Source: JAVBLG01 sp031553655 | Lineage (GTDB): Bacteria > Desulfobacterota > Desulfovibrionia > Desulfovibrionales > Desulfovibrionaceae | Direction: 5' to 3' | Length of the DNA: 52,970 bases | Assembly (NCBI GenBank): GCA_031553655.1 | Contig: JAVBLG010000005.1 | Span: 1 to 52,970, forward strand | Shown here: positions 25,787 through 35,229 of the stretch, in pieces | How the letters are laid out: the number at the start of each line of letters is the position of its first letter | Position numbering within the stretch: the stretch's first letter is position 1 | Position numbers and translations under genes: made by a program | Notes under the pieces: model-generated | What the model saw: the letters and a program-made list of their open reading frames with translations, nothing else | Told to the model about the DNA's origin: nothing | Databases searched by the model: none

Positions 25787-25873
25787 ATGATAACATCCAG
25801 CCTGATTATTCCCTTTTTCGCGCTACTTCTGGTAGTTGTCGTTGTATGCGGCGATTACATACTCGCGTTGTAG
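25787..25873 (+). CDS. ilvBN leader peptide (attenuator)
   Basis: A 28-codon open frame reading MITSSLIIPFF, ALLL, VVVVV, CGDYILAL, then TAG. Fifteen of 28 residues are Ile, Leu or Val, including three consecutive Leu and five consecutive Val codons. This composition, a promoter just upstream, and a GC-rich terminator 27 bases after the stop match classic ribosome-stalling attenuation as in E. coli ivbL-ilvBN, where Leu/Val starvation stalls the ribosome. The control codons predict sensitivity mainly to Val and Leu. The ribosome site is weak (GAA-rich), and the similarity to IvbL is in design, not sequence. Confidence 0.85.
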   Translation: MITSSLIIPFFALLLVVVVVCGDYILAL

Positions 25874-25900
25874 AGGGATAAAAGGCACAGCAAAGCCACA

Positions 25901-25939
25901 CCCCCCGCCGGCGCGAGCCGGCGGGGGGATTCCTTTTTT
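25901..25939 (+). terminator. ilvBN attenuator terminator
   Basis: CCCCCCGCCGGC-GCGA-GCCGGCGGGGGG forms a perfect 12-bp stem with a four-base loop, followed by ATTCC and six T residues. It ends 57 bases before ilvB and must be bypassed for ilvBN expression. A competing antiterminator is not obvious by eye. Confidence 0.88.
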
Positions 25940-25996
25940 CGGGCGAAAGCCCGCCGGACGCAGCCGAAGGGCGCAGGCAAAGGAGGCCTGCAACCC

Positions 25997-27670
25997 ATGA
26001 GCCGCATGTCTGGAGCCGAACTTACCATAGCATTATTGGAGCAACAGGGCATAACCAGTGCCGCGGGCATTCCCGGCGGCTACAACCTTCCCCTTTACGA
26101 CGCGCTTTCCCGCAGCAAAATCAAACATGTTCTGGCCCGCCACGAGCAGGGCGCGGGCTTCATCGCCCAGGGCATGGCCCGCGTGGGTGGTGAAGTTGCG
26201 GTGTTTTTTGCCACTTCAGGGCCGGGGGCCACCAATACCCTCACCGCCCTGGCCGACGCCCATCTGGACTCTGTGCCAATTGTCTGCATCACCGGACAAG
26301 TGCCGCAAGATATGATCGGCACCGACGCCTTTCAGGAAGTGGACATCTACGGAATGTCGCTGCCGGTGGCCAAACACAATTATCTGGTGCGCTCCATTGA
26401 GGATTTGCCGCGCATCATCCCCGAAGCCTTCCGTATAGCCGCCGAAGGCCGCCCCGGCCCGGTCCTGGTGGATATTCCCAAAGACGTGCAGAACGCCGCT
26501 ATCGACATGGACGTGCTGCCCGCGCCGCAAACGCCCAAAGTTCCGCCGGAGCCTGAACCGGCCAGCCTGGCTGAAGCGGCGGAACGCATCAATCGCTCCG
26601 AACGGCCCATTCTGTTCCTGGGAGGAGGCGCGGCCGCTCCACGCACAGCCCGGCAAGCTCTGGAGTTGGCCGAAAGCCAGGGCATCCCAACGTCCATGAC
26701 CCTGCGCGGTTTGGGCTCAATACCCGCCAGACACGAACTTTGCCTGGGCATGCTCGGCATGCACGGCACACGCCATGCCAACTTGCTGCTTAAGGAATGC
26801 GATTTGCTGATAGTTGCCGGGGCTCGTCTTGGCGACAGAACAACCGGCCGCCTTGAAGCCTTCTGCCCTGGCGCGGAGCTTGTGCATATCGACCTCGACC
26901 CTTGCGAAATGGGCAAATTGCGCGCCCCACACACAGGAATAATAGCCGATGCCGGTCTTGCCATTGGTTCGCTCATTCCGCTTTTGCGCAAAAAAGACCG
27001 TTCGTCCTGGCTTGCCCGCGTGGCGGCTGTAAGATCCCTCACTCCGGACTTTCCCGATCTGGAAAGTCCGCTCTCTCCCTATGGAATTATCAGCTGCGCC
27101 GCCTCAATCCTGGGCGAAAACGCCATAATCGTTACCGATGTGGGGCAGCATCAAATGCGCGTTGCCCAGGCCTATCCCTTCAGCCGTCCTGGGCATTGGC
27201 TCACTTCCGCCGGGCTTGGTACAATGGGTTTTGGCCTGCCCACCGCTATTGGCGCGGCCCTGGAGCGCCCCGAGGGCACAGTGGTTTGCTTTACCGGCGA
27301 CGGCAGCCTGCTGATGAATATTCAAGAAATGGCCACGGCCGCCGAAGAAGGGGTGAACGTAAAAATCATACTCTGTAACAATAGAGCCCTGGGGCTGGTG
27401 CGGCAGCAGCAACGCCTGTTTTTCAACGGACGCACCTTTGCTTCAAGCTATTCCGGAAACACTGATTTTATCCGTATTTCCGAGGGATTCGGCATACCGG
27501 CCGTGCACCTCAACCACAGCAGTGACCCGCTGGCCGATTTGGAAAAGGCTCTGCGTGAGCCGGGGCCGCGCCTGGTGGAGGTGGATATCAGCGCGCGGGA
27601 AAACGTGTTTCCCATTGTGCCGCCCGGAGCGGCCAACCATGAAATGATCGGAGGAGAAGCCCATGTCTAG
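25997..27670 (+). CDS. ilvB: Acetolactate synthase large (catalytic) subunit
   Basis: A 557-residue thiamine-diphosphate enzyme making 2-acetolactate and 2-aceto-2-hydroxybutyrate, the first shared step of Val/Leu/Ile synthesis. Domains: N-terminal Pyr domain with the activating glutamate (LARHEQGAGFIAQGMAR), central FAD-binding domain (about 190-330), and C-terminal PP domain with GDGSLLMNIQEMATA...NN, the TPP/Mg2+ motif. The start has AGGAGG 10 bases upstream; this site lies in the loop of a GCAGGC/GCCTGC hairpin (25973-25991), a possible second level of control. Expression is under the leader-peptide attenuator. It overlaps ilvN by 8 bases. Confidence 0.96.
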   Translation: MSRMSGAELTIALLEQQGITSAAGIPGGYNLPLYDALSRSKIKHVLARHEQGAGFIAQGMARVGGEVAVFFATSGPGATNTLTALADAHLDSVPIVCITGQVPQDMIGTDAFQEVDIYGMSLPVAKHNYLVRSIEDLPRIIPEAFRIAAEGRPGPVLVDIPKDVQNAAIDMDVLPAPQTPKVPPEPEPASLAEAAERINRSERPILFLGGGAAAPRTARQALELAESQGIPTSMTLRGLGSIPARHELCLGMLGMHGTRHANLLLKECDLLIVAGARLGDRTTGRLEAFCPGAELVHIDLDPCEMGKLRAPHTGIIADAGLAIGSLIPLLRKKDRSSWLARVAAVRSLTPDFPDLESPLSPYGIISCAASILGENAIIVTDVGQHQMRVAQAYPFSRPGHWLTSAGLGTMGFGLPTAIGAALERPEGTVVCFTGDGSLLMNIQEMATAAEEGVNVKIILCNNRALGLVRQQQRLFFNGRTFASSYSGNTDFIRISEGFGIPAVHLNHSSDPLADLEKALREPGPRLVEVDISARENVFPIVPPGAANHEMIGGEAHV

Positions 27671-27998
27671 CGTAAAACATTCCGGAACCTGCCCGGCCTT
27701 GCGCCTTACCGTGAACAACCACCCCGGCGTGATGTCGCATGTGTGCGGTTTGTTCGCCCGCCGGGCTTTTAATCTCGAAGGTATCCTGGTTGCGCCCGAG
27801 GGCGACGGCTCCACCTGCGCCATGTGGTTGATGGTGAATGAGGATGAGCGGATGGAACAGGTGATGCGTCAGGTGCGCAAGCTGCATGACGTGCTGGAGG
27901 CGCGTCTGGCCGTTGTGGACCCGGCGGCGTTCAGCCGCATGGCGCACGGCATGGATCTGGAAAAAATGGACCATAAAGATGACGAGAGGGCTGCGTAA
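27663..27998 (+). CDS. ilvN: Acetolactate synthase small (regulatory) subunit
   Basis: A 111-residue ACT-domain subunit. It has the ACT pattern TVNNHPGVMSHVCGLFARR and FNLEGILVAP, followed by a short linker; it lacks the second domain of long IlvH forms, so it matches the short IlvN type (E. coli IlvN is about 96 residues). It should bind valine and confer feedback inhibition and full activity on IlvB. Its ATG lies within the end of ilvB and GGAGGAG precedes it, so translation is probably coupled. A bidirectional hairpin follows. Confidence 0.93.
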   Translation: MSSVKHSGTCPALRLTVNNHPGVMSHVCGLFARRAFNLEGILVAPEGDGSTCAMWLMVNEDERMEQVMRQVRKLHDVLEARLAVVDPAAFSRMAHGMDLEKMDHKDDERAA

Positions 27999-28031
27999 TT
28001 CCGCAAATCAGGCAAGGCGGCCGGCGCAAGC

Positions 28032-28089
28032 GGGCTTTTTTGTGAACGGAGTGTACTTTTTGCAGTATCCGTCCGGCGCAAAAAAGCCC
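28032..28089. terminator. Bidirectional terminator between ilvN and the histidine kinase
   Basis: GGGCTTTTTTG (28032-28042) and its complement CAAAAAAGCCC (28079-28089) flank an inner ACGGA/TCCGT dyad, giving a long hairpin with U-tracts on both strands. Both flanking genes end here. Confidence 0.8.
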
Positions 28090-28092
28090 CTC

Positions 28093-30507
28093 TTACGCCA
28101 AATATTTGCGCAATATTTTTATAAGCTCTTGGTATTCAAGCGGTTTTGCAAGATGATCATCCATGCCGGCATTCAGGCAGCGCTCAATGTCTTCTTTGAA
28201 GACATTGGCGGTCATGGCTACTACCGGCGTTGCACTCCAATCTGATGTTTTTTCTTCTTCGCGTATTCTTGCCGTGGCCGCAAAGCCGTTCATTACCGGC
28301 ATATGGATATCCATTAGAACCAAATCGTATCGGCCCCTGGAATCCATATATTTTTCCAGCGCTTCAACACCATTTTCGGCCACATCGATATGCACGCCGG
28401 TATTTTCCAGATAGGCAAAAATAATTTCGCGGTTTATATCCACATCTTCCACCAGCAAAATGTTTTTTCCGGCCAGGGCAATGTCGGGCTGGCCGCGTTC
28501 CGGGGCGATGTGAATGGGAGCGCCTATGATCTCGTTAATAAGATTGATCACGGTGGAAGGAAAAACAGGTTTGGGCAAAAGTCTGTTCACACCCGCTCCA
28601 GCGGCTTTTTCTTCAATCTCGTTCAGTCTGGCCGAAGAAACCAATACCACCATGACCTGTTCACCGAATTTTTCCTTGACCTTGCCCATAAAGTTCACGC
28701 CCTGGCGCTCTCCGGACTCCAGCGTGTTCCAATCCATGAACACTATGCTGAAAGGTTCAACACAGGCATTGTCTTCCAGCAGGGCATAGGCCTTGGCGGC
28801 GCTTTCCGCTGTTGTGACGGATATTTTCAATTCCTGAAACAAATTGCTGAAAAAGTCGCGCACTCCTGAAGATTCATCCACAACCAGCATCCTGGCCTGC
28901 CGCACGTCAACGCTTTCAGCCAATCGAGTCGGCTCCAGGCGCTCCGAATTTCTTAGTTTTACCGTGATAATAAAGCGGCTGCCCTTGCCAAGCTCGCTTT
29001 CCACCCTGATGCTGCCGTCCATCAACCCTACTATCTTGTCGCATATGGATAGACCAAGGCCCGTTCCTCCGAATTTTCGCGATATTCCGCCGTCGGCCTG
29101 CTCAAAGGGATTGAAAAGACGATCTATCTGCTCTTTGGCCATACCTATGCCCGTATCTTCCACCACAAATTCAATCATGGAAGACAGGTTGTTCTTGCGC
29201 GCGCAGGATACACTCAGGCTAATACGGCCTTTTATCGGTGTAAATTTGGAGGCATTATTCAAAATATTGGTCAAAACCTGGGCCAGGCGAAGATTGTCGC
29301 CTATAAACCGTGAGGGGATACCAGGTTTTATGGCAACAAGAAGTTCCTGCTCTCTTTCGTCCGTTTTTACCGAGCACACGGTACAAACATTCATAAGCAG
29401 CTTTTCGAGGCCGAATTCCTCTTCCACCAGTTCAAATTTTCCGGCCTCAATTTTTGACATATCCAGAATATCGTTGATTATTCCCAGAAGATGGCTTGAA
29501 GATGTGGTGATTTTGTTCAGACAATCGCGCACCCTGCTTGCATCCCCGGTTTTTCTGGCGATGTAGGTCATGCCGATAATGGCGTTGATGGGAGTACGTA
29601 TTTCATGGCTCATTCTGGCCAGGAAAATGCTCTTTGACTCATTGGCTCTCTGAGCGGACTCTCTGGCCGCTTCCAGGCTGGCCGCGTTTGTTTTGAGCCT
29701 TTCAAGCGTGTCTTCGAGGTTATGCTTCATTTTACTTAAGGCGAGTGCCATGGCCCCAAATTCATCCTTGCGCTCAATAAGCTCCCAGCTCAGCTCCAGG
29801 CTGAAGTCCTTTTTGGCTATTGCCGAAGCAAAACCGGTGACCCGGTTGATTACTCTCATAATATTTGCGGAAAAATAATAGGCCATGCTGAACAGCACCA
29901 TTATCGATGCGACAATGATGGCGTTTATGGTTATGAAGGCCATGGACGAATCTCTGCCAAGTTTGGCATTAGAGGCCTCTGTAGCATGCATGACACTGGC
30001 GGTGAGAGCGTCCAGCGAATTTATAAACCCGTCAAATACAGGACGAAGACTTTCATTGTTGAACTTGTTGAAGGCGTTTATGGCTTCGTCGGTGGTTGTG
30101 GTAAGATCCATCTCCAGAGCTATTGTATTTATATTATGATATTTTTCACGCTCCAGCTCGAATGTGCGGAACAGGGCTTCTTCTTCCGGGCCGTAAAAAT
30201 CAGACTGACGGTAATTGCGCAAGAGCACGGCATTTTTGTCGTATAGCCGGAGCAAGTTGTGATAGTTTTTTGTTATCGCCTCAGATTCCTTATCCAAAGC
30301 GATTTGCAACATCATGGCATGGGCCTTCCAGTAATTGGACTTGATTTCCGCCATATATATGGCGGGCTTGGTTGTATTTTCATATTGATAGGTAAGATTA
30401 TTGGCGTTCTTCAGCATAAAATAGCTGCCGATGGCTCCCGTGATCACATTGGCCATCAAGGCAACACCTAAAAGAGACAAAAGGCTCCAACGAAAACTAG
30501 TAGACAC
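28093..30507 (-). CDS. Hybrid sensor histidine kinase with two receiver domains
   Basis: An 804-residue membrane kinase. Order: TM1 (about 8-32), a helical periplasmic domain of the four-helix chemoreceptor type (33-190), TM2 (190-213), HAMP, HisKA with H301 in MSHEIRTP, an HATPase with the N box NNASKFT, G1 EDTGIGM and G2 GGTGLGLSI, then two receivers. Receiver 1 (about 545-665) is weakly conserved but keeps the FMDWN acceptor region; receiver 2 (about 690-804) has ILLVEDVDIN and LVLMDIHMPVMNG with the phosphorylatable Asp and a C-terminal K. The start is GTG with AAGGAG upstream. No cognate output regulator is adjacent, so targets are unknown. Confidence 0.92.
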   Translation of the reverse strand: MSTSFRWSLLSLLGVALMANVITGAIGSYFMLKNANNLTYQYENTTKPAIYMAEIKSNYWKAHAMMLQIALDKESEAITKNYHNLLRLYDKNAVLLRNYRQSDFYGPEEEALFRTFELEREKYHNINTIALEMDLTTTTDEAINAFNKFNNESLRPVFDGFINSLDALTASVMHATEASNAKLGRDSSMAFITINAIIVASIMVLFSMAYYFSANIMRVINRVTGFASAIAKKDFSLELSWELIERKDEFGAMALALSKMKHNLEDTLERLKTNAASLEAARESAQRANESKSIFLARMSHEIRTPINAIIGMTYIARKTGDASRVRDCLNKITTSSSHLLGIINDILDMSKIEAGKFELVEEEFGLEKLLMNVCTVCSVKTDEREQELLVAIKPGIPSRFIGDNLRLAQVLTNILNNASKFTPIKGRISLSVSCARKNNLSSMIEFVVEDTGIGMAKEQIDRLFNPFEQADGGISRKFGGTGLGLSICDKIVGLMDGSIRVESELGKGSRFIITVKLRNSERLEPTRLAESVDVRQARMLVVDESSGVRDFFSNLFQELKISVTTAESAAKAYALLEDNACVEPFSIVFMDWNTLESGERQGVNFMGKVKEKFGEQVMVVLVSSARLNEIEEKAAGAGVNRLLPKPVFPSTVINLINEIIGAPIHIAPERGQPDIALAGKNILLVEDVDINREIIFAYLENTGVHIDVAENGVEALEKYMDSRGRYDLVLMDIHMPVMNGFAATARIREEEKTSDWSATPVVAMTANVFKEDIERCLNAGMDDHLAKPLEYQELIKILRKYLA

Positions 30508-30639
30508 GAAAAAAACTCCTTATAAAGAATGTCTTACGGGGTCACCCCGGACATCTATTACTCACAATCGCATGATAATAATTCTTATTATATATAAGGT
30601 CCGCACGCAAGACAAGGCTCCCATGGCTCACGCACAGGG

Positions 30640-30826
30640 CAGACGCACCTTGTTTTGCATACTAACAAAATCATCCGTTTAAGGTGATTAATCGTAGCGC
30701 TTGCGCGATTTGAGTACGGCGTCGCTCCGCTCCGCCTAGTTACGAATGCTAACGCATTCGGGCACTTGATAATGCAAGTGCCTCGGGCCTTCGCGCTGAG
30801 GCGCGTCAGCCCTGGGCTCACGCACA
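30640..30826 (-). repeat. Dispersed repeat family 1, reverse copy
   Basis: The reverse complement of this stretch matches 15240-15515: the GACGCGC...GCGC hairpin, GGCACTTGC...GCAAGTGCC, GCGTTAGCATTCG, GGCGGAGCGGAGCGAC, the TCGCGCAAGCGCTACGA hairpin and the ending TTGTTAGTATGCAAAACAAG. It lacks the middle AATTCCGC and CGTTGCC hairpins of the longer copy, showing modular gain or loss. Confidence 0.85.
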
Positions 30827-30881
30827 GGACACGGTAGCCATGGCAAGATAGCGATAGTGGGGCTGTATCGATCCGCGTCTG

Positions 30882-31883
30882 TTAAATTTTTTCAAGAATC
30901 CAAGTTTGAATGGGAATACTGTTTTCCGTCCAGTGCGCCTTATATCCCATGCGCGGGCCGCTTAACGGCCCCATGTCATAGCGTTTTATCCCTTCTTCGC
31001 ATAGCCTGACGATCTGTTCGATCTGCATCAAATTTCCAATGGAAAAGTCCTGCCAGTCGGCTGTATAGCTGAATTGCTGCCCGCGATAAATTTCTCCGGC
31101 CATAGCGCCGAAAATAAACCCGATATCTGTGTCTTCATACCGGGCGAATATGACTCTGCCGCTCTTTGACAAAACAAGGCGATCCATCATGCCGGCATAA
31201 AATTCCTTCACCCCATCTTCGCCCATGCCGCAGCGCCCTATTCCCTTCCAGCTTGTACGTTCAACGGCAAGCATACGGGAATATACGGTTTTGACCTCCT
31301 CTGGTGATGAGGGATCAAGCCGCTCAAAAAAAATTCCTTTTTCCCTTGCTTTTTTTACCGCTTTTTTCAGCTTGGCGCGATGATTGGCGGACCGCCTGGA
31401 TAAGTATCCGTCAACGCCTCCCAACAGGGAGGCCGAGCACTGGGTACTTTTTGAATGCAAAAAAAAATCGAACTTACCGCCTAAGTGGCGTAACAACAAC
31501 CTGCCGAGATTTCCGGAGGGACGTATGCCGCTGATTGCTATTTTGGGAAATACCCGTGTATATACCTCGCCCAAAAATCCCAAAGCCTCCGCAAAAAGGT
31601 GCACGGCGTCTTTACCCAGCAGCGGGCATCCGAAAAACCAGGAAGGCTCGAGCGGAGTGAGGAAAATTTGTTCCGACGCAAAAATGTTCTCGGCAAAGGC
31701 TATAACGGATCCACAAGATTCTTCTACAAGCAATCGGCGTTCAGGGGCGAAAGCATCGTGGAAAGCCAGCTGCCACGTGGGAGTGTTGCAAAAAGGATCA
31801 GCCTGCTCGGTGTTCAGCGCGGCATTGGTCCATGTCGGAGTCTGTTCCGGCCAAGTATGCGGGGGAAGTGTGATAAAGTTCAT
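30882..31883 (-). CDS. FemAB/BioF2-like GNAT acyltransferase
   Basis: A 333-residue cytoplasmic protein of the GNAT-fold family often annotated as acetyltransferase BioF2-like (related to FemAB). Marks: PTWQLAFHDAF near residue 35, the conserved SANHRAKLKKAVKKAREKG (basic helix before motif), SWKGIGRCGM, and the acetyl-CoA-fold end AGEIYRGQQFSYTADWQDFSIGNLMQIEQI, here split. These proteins transfer acyl groups to polysaccharide or peptidoglycan precursors; the substrate here is unknown. No ribosome site precedes the ATG because a copy of repeat family 2 starts 7 bases upstream of it, so expression may depend on a start inside or beyond the repeat. Confidence 0.8.
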   Translation of the reverse strand: MNFITLPPHTWPEQTPTWTNAALNTEQADPFCNTPTWQLAFHDAFAPERRLLVEESCGSVIAFAENIFASEQIFLTPLEPSWFFGCPLLGKDAVHLFAEALGFLGEVYTRVFPKIAISGIRPSGNLGRLLLRHLGGKFDFFLHSKSTQCSASLLGGVDGYLSRRSANHRAKLKKAVKKAREKGIFFERLDPSSPEEVKTVYSRMLAVERTSWKGIGRCGMGEDGVKEFYAGMMDRLVLSKSGRVIFARYEDTDIGFIFGAMAGEIYRGQQFSYTADWQDFSIGNLMQIEQIVRLCEEGIKRYDMGPLSGPRMGYKAHWTENSIPIQTWILEKI

Positions 31884-31889
31884 GTTGTT

Positions 31890-31980
31890 TAGAGCGTTTT
31901 GCGAATGAAATGAGCGAAATGCTCTAATTCTTAAAACACAGTTTCAGGCAATGGATAATTTCGAAAGTAAAATTCTATAG
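31890..31980 (-). repeat. Dispersed repeat family 2, internally deleted copy B
   Basis: The reverse complement starts ATTTTACTTTCGAAATTATCC, keeps CTGAAACTG-like and TTAAGAATTAG sequence and the terminal AGAGC...GCTCT stem, but lacks all the GC-rich hairpins of copy A. Confidence 0.8.
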
Positions 31981-31987
31981 ATGATAA

Positions 31988-34978
31988 TCATCCCTGATTC
32001 AGAAGATCGGAGATGTCACTCAGGGTTTCCATGGCATCGTCAAAGTCATACTCTTCGATTTGTGAGGCAAGCAGGGTGCTCTTTTCTCCCAGAGAACCAA
32101 AGGTCTGCCTGATTTCAACCAGAAAATCCTCGCTGTCCGAGGCCCCGGCCCGCAGAAGCGGAGTAAGTCGTTTTACCAGTTCCATGGCTTTTTCCCTATT
32201 CAATTCGCTGTGCGCCGTGAATTGGGAAGATGTTTTATCCGCCGGATAATGCGGGGCGCTTTCCTCGGAGAGCGGAGAACTTTTCGCCTGAGAGAACGGA
32301 ACGTTTTCCGCTGTGGACGGCATAGATTCTTCAGTCGAAGGGGGTAGGGCGTTTCGCAGTTCCGCAAACTCATTACCCAGGGCGGTCAATTCATTTTGAG
32401 GGCAGGGGAGGCCCTCTTTTTCCAGCGAATGCTCCACGGTAGCCGCCGCTGCGGAAAGGCGCGCCGCGCCGACAGTGGCGGCATTACTTTTGAGGGTGTG
32501 GGCAATGCGGCGGGCGGTATGCGAGTCACCTTTGGCAAGAGCTTCGCTCAGCGTACGCTCAATACCGTCCATATTTTTGGCAAATTCCCGCAAAAGGCGC
32601 TGATGCAGCTCCGCATCCCCGGCGGATCTTTTTATGCCCAATTCCTTGTCGAGCACGGCCGGTTCACATGGTGGAACATAGGGGGCGGCGTCTTCCGTAT
32701 CGGGCGCGTCCGAAAGTGAAACCGGCACCAGGTGGCGCAGCAGGCAGGCCCACAGCTCCCGCGCCACAAAGGGTTTTGCCAAATAATCGGACATGCCCGC
32801 AGCCAGATACGTTTCTCTATCTTTCTTCATGGCGTTGGCTGTGAGCGCAATAATCGGAACAGAGTTGCCGGCCTCAACTAGCTTGGCTGTGGCTGTCAGA
32901 CCGTCCATTACCGGCATGAAAATATCCATGAAAATAAGGTCGAATGGTTTGCCTGCCCGCGCCCGCTTCATAGCCGCGGCAACGCCTTCCGCGCCATTGG
33001 GGGCTATATGGGCGGTCAGCCCCACCTTGGCCAGATGCCCCCGAATAACTTGCTGGTTGATGTTATTGTCTTCGCAAACAAGCACGTCGCCCTGGAAAAG
33101 AGGCTGGGGAATGGCGCGTAAATCTTCCACAACAGCGTCCGAATCACCGGCGTTATTGTCGCTGAAGGCGAAATCGAGGGAAAAGTGGAACTTGCTGCCC
33201 AGACCCGGAGTGCTTTCGGCCCGCAGTTCGCCCCCCATCAATTCCACAATGCCCTTGGTGATGGAAAGCCCCAGCCCTGTACCGCCATATTCCCGCGTGG
33301 TGCTGCTGTCGGCCTGAGTGAAGGGGTCAAACACCTTACGGACTTGCTCCGGGGTCATGCCGATGCCGCTGTCGCGCACCTCAAAGTACAAGGTCAGACC
33401 GTCCGCGCGCGTTTCACGGGCGGTGGCCATCAATTTGACCATTCCCTTACCGGTGAATTTGATGGAATTGGATAAAAGGTTCAGCAGCACCTGACGCAGC
33501 TTTGTGGGATCTCCCAGCAGTTTTCGGCCGATATCGGGTTCGGCGTAAAAAAAGAGGGAAATTCCTTTTTCTTCGGCCTTGGGCGTACATATTGCCCTGC
33601 AGACGTTGAATGCGTCATGGATGCTGAAGGGGATATTCTCCAGTTCCATTTTGCCTGCTTCAATCTTGGATAGATCCAGAACATTGTTGATGATGCCCAA
33701 AAGGCTTATGGCGCTGATTTCGATTTTTTCAAGGTATTCGCGGGTTATTGACGGGATCTCATCGCTCTGGGCGAGTTCGGAAAAGCCGATGATACCGTTC
33801 ATTGGCGTTCTTATTTCGTGACTCATGGTGGCCAGGAAGGTGCTTTTGGCCTGGTTGGCCTGTTCCGCCTGCTCTTTGGCTGCACCCAGTTCCCGCACCA
33901 AAGTGTCGGTTTCGTCCATCTTGGCCTTGATGCGGGAAAGCATATGGTTGATGCCGTCGCTCAGTTTTTCAAATTCCGCATTGGCGCGCGCGTCAGCCAC
34001 AACATCCAGGCGGCCCGCCGCAATTTGTTCCAGGGTGCTCATGGTTTGCAGCACGCCGTCAATAGCGTTCTTTTTGATGTCCTGGTTCACAATAAAGAAG
34101 AATGTGCCGAACAGGATAATCATCAGCCCCAGAAAAGCAACGGTGTACAGAGTGCGCTGGGCAGTGATTTCATCTGTGGGTATGCAGGCGGCCAGGGTGT
34201 ATCCGCCAAATTTGACGGTGCGGTAGAGAATTTCCTTTCCGTCAATGAAAATGGCGCCGCTATCACCGGGAGGAAGGGCCAGGGGGGTGCGAATCAGATT
34301 GGCGTTGGGATGCGCGGCTATCAAACCAGTATCGTCGTCCACGGCGAAAATATAACCGGTATTGCCCACGGAGACGCTGGCCAGAACTACGCCGATGCGA
34401 TTTTCCCACAAAGCTCTATTCAGTCTGTCCGGGCGCATGCCGATGATGGCTATGCCCCTTTGTTCGCGGCGGCTCACGCCCACGTACTGGCGGACATACT
34501 CGCCCATTTTTTGGATGCTGTCTGTGGGGTCCAAAGTTATTTCCAGAGTGGGATCGTCCAGAATGGCCAGAAAAGGCCTCAGGTGTTCGCGGTCGGCCAG
34601 TTTTCCGCCCACCTGGCGCGGTTGTGTGCCCGCGCGAATAATTCCGTCGCCGTCAACAACAAAAAGGTCGTCCACGTCCAGGGCAATAACAGCCTCGTTC
34701 AGCTTGTCGGGGTCGTCGAGCACGTCCGGCGACCACTCAACCATAATGGAAAAGGCGCGGGCGCGAGAAAGATGATCGTCGCGCAATGTATCCACAAGTT
34801 CCTTTATTTTTTCATCATTAGACTTGATGCGTGTGATCACTTCTTCCAGGCGCGGAAGGCAGAGATCCTCACCGGCCCGGTTAACCACGATGGTCTGAAT
34901 AATGAACAGTGCCGCCGTGGAAAGAGCTATGCCGCACAGCGAAACCAGAAGCAGGTTCAGGAGGATTTTCTTTTGCAT
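31988..34978 (-). CDS. Cache-type hybrid sensor histidine kinase with Hpt domain
   Basis: A 996-residue membrane kinase. Order: TM1 (5-31), a periplasmic double-Cache-like domain (about 35-275, with VVDGDGIIRAG and NTGYIFAVDDDTGLIAAHPN typical of PAS-like Cache folds), TM2 (280-297), HAMP, HisKA with H387 in TMSHEIRTP, HATPase (N box NSIKFT, DSGIGM, GGTGLGLS), a receiver (VLVCEDNNINQQVIR, LIFMDIFMPVMDG) and an Hpt domain (HTLKSNAATVG with the phospho-His). ATG at 34978 is preferred; an upstream TTG is possible. Two PhnD-like periplasmic proteins lie directly upstream on the same strand and may supply a ligand-loaded partner. Confidence 0.92.
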   Translation of the reverse strand: MQKKILLNLLLVSLCGIALSTAALFIIQTIVVNRAGEDLCLPRLEEVITRIKSNDEKIKELVDTLRDDHLSRARAFSIMVEWSPDVLDDPDKLNEAVIALDVDDLFVVDGDGIIRAGTQPRQVGGKLADREHLRPFLAILDDPTLEITLDPTDSIQKMGEYVRQYVGVSRREQRGIAIIGMRPDRLNRALWENRIGVVLASVSVGNTGYIFAVDDDTGLIAAHPNANLIRTPLALPPGDSGAIFIDGKEILYRTVKFGGYTLAACIPTDEITAQRTLYTVAFLGLMIILFGTFFFIVNQDIKKNAIDGVLQTMSTLEQIAAGRLDVVADARANAEFEKLSDGINHMLSRIKAKMDETDTLVRELGAAKEQAEQANQAKSTFLATMSHEIRTPMNGIIGFSELAQSDEIPSITREYLEKIEISAISLLGIINNVLDLSKIEAGKMELENIPFSIHDAFNVCRAICTPKAEEKGISLFFYAEPDIGRKLLGDPTKLRQVLLNLLSNSIKFTGKGMVKLMATARETRADGLTLYFEVRDSGIGMTPEQVRKVFDPFTQADSSTTREYGGTGLGLSITKGIVELMGGELRAESTPGLGSKFHFSLDFAFSDNNAGDSDAVVEDLRAIPQPLFQGDVLVCEDNNINQQVIRGHLAKVGLTAHIAPNGAEGVAAAMKRARAGKPFDLIFMDIFMPVMDGLTATAKLVEAGNSVPIIALTANAMKKDRETYLAAGMSDYLAKPFVARELWACLLRHLVPVSLSDAPDTEDAAPYVPPCEPAVLDKELGIKRSAGDAELHQRLLREFAKNMDGIERTLSEALAKGDSHTARRIAHTLKSNAATVGAARLSAAAATVEHSLEKEGLPCPQNELTALGNEFAELRNALPPSTEESMPSTAENVPFSQAKSSPLSEESAPHYPADKTSSQFTAHSELNREKAMELVKRLTPLLRAGASDSEDFLVEIRQTFGSLGEKSTLLASQIEEYDFDDAMETLSDISDLLNQG

Positions 34979-35010
34979 CAGAGCGCGATTCTTTCGATGT
35001 TGCAATTTTG

Positions 35011-35210
35011 GAGCATTTCGCTTGCGAAATGCTCTGACGACCCGTGCGTTGTCAGGGCCGTCCGGACACGAAGTGTCCGTAACTTAGGCGGAGAAGCCGC
35101 CGTAATAACATGTTATTCCGAGCCGCCGGTGAAAGGCGGCGCAGGACAATCAGCCTTAATTCTTAAAAAACAGTTTAAGGTAATGGATAATTTCAAAAGC
35201 AAAATGCTAT
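35011..35210 (-). repeat. Dispersed repeat family 2, full-length copy C
   Basis: Reverse complement of the element at 19658-19865, with all GC-rich hairpins retained (GCCGCCGG, CGGCGG, CGGACAC/GTGTCCG, GCCCTGACAACGCACGGG) and the terminal AGAGCATTTCGC stem. It lies between a minus-strand stop (35230) and a minus-strand start (34978). Confidence 0.88.
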
Positions 35211-35229
35211 GGAGTAATAAGTGGCCTGG

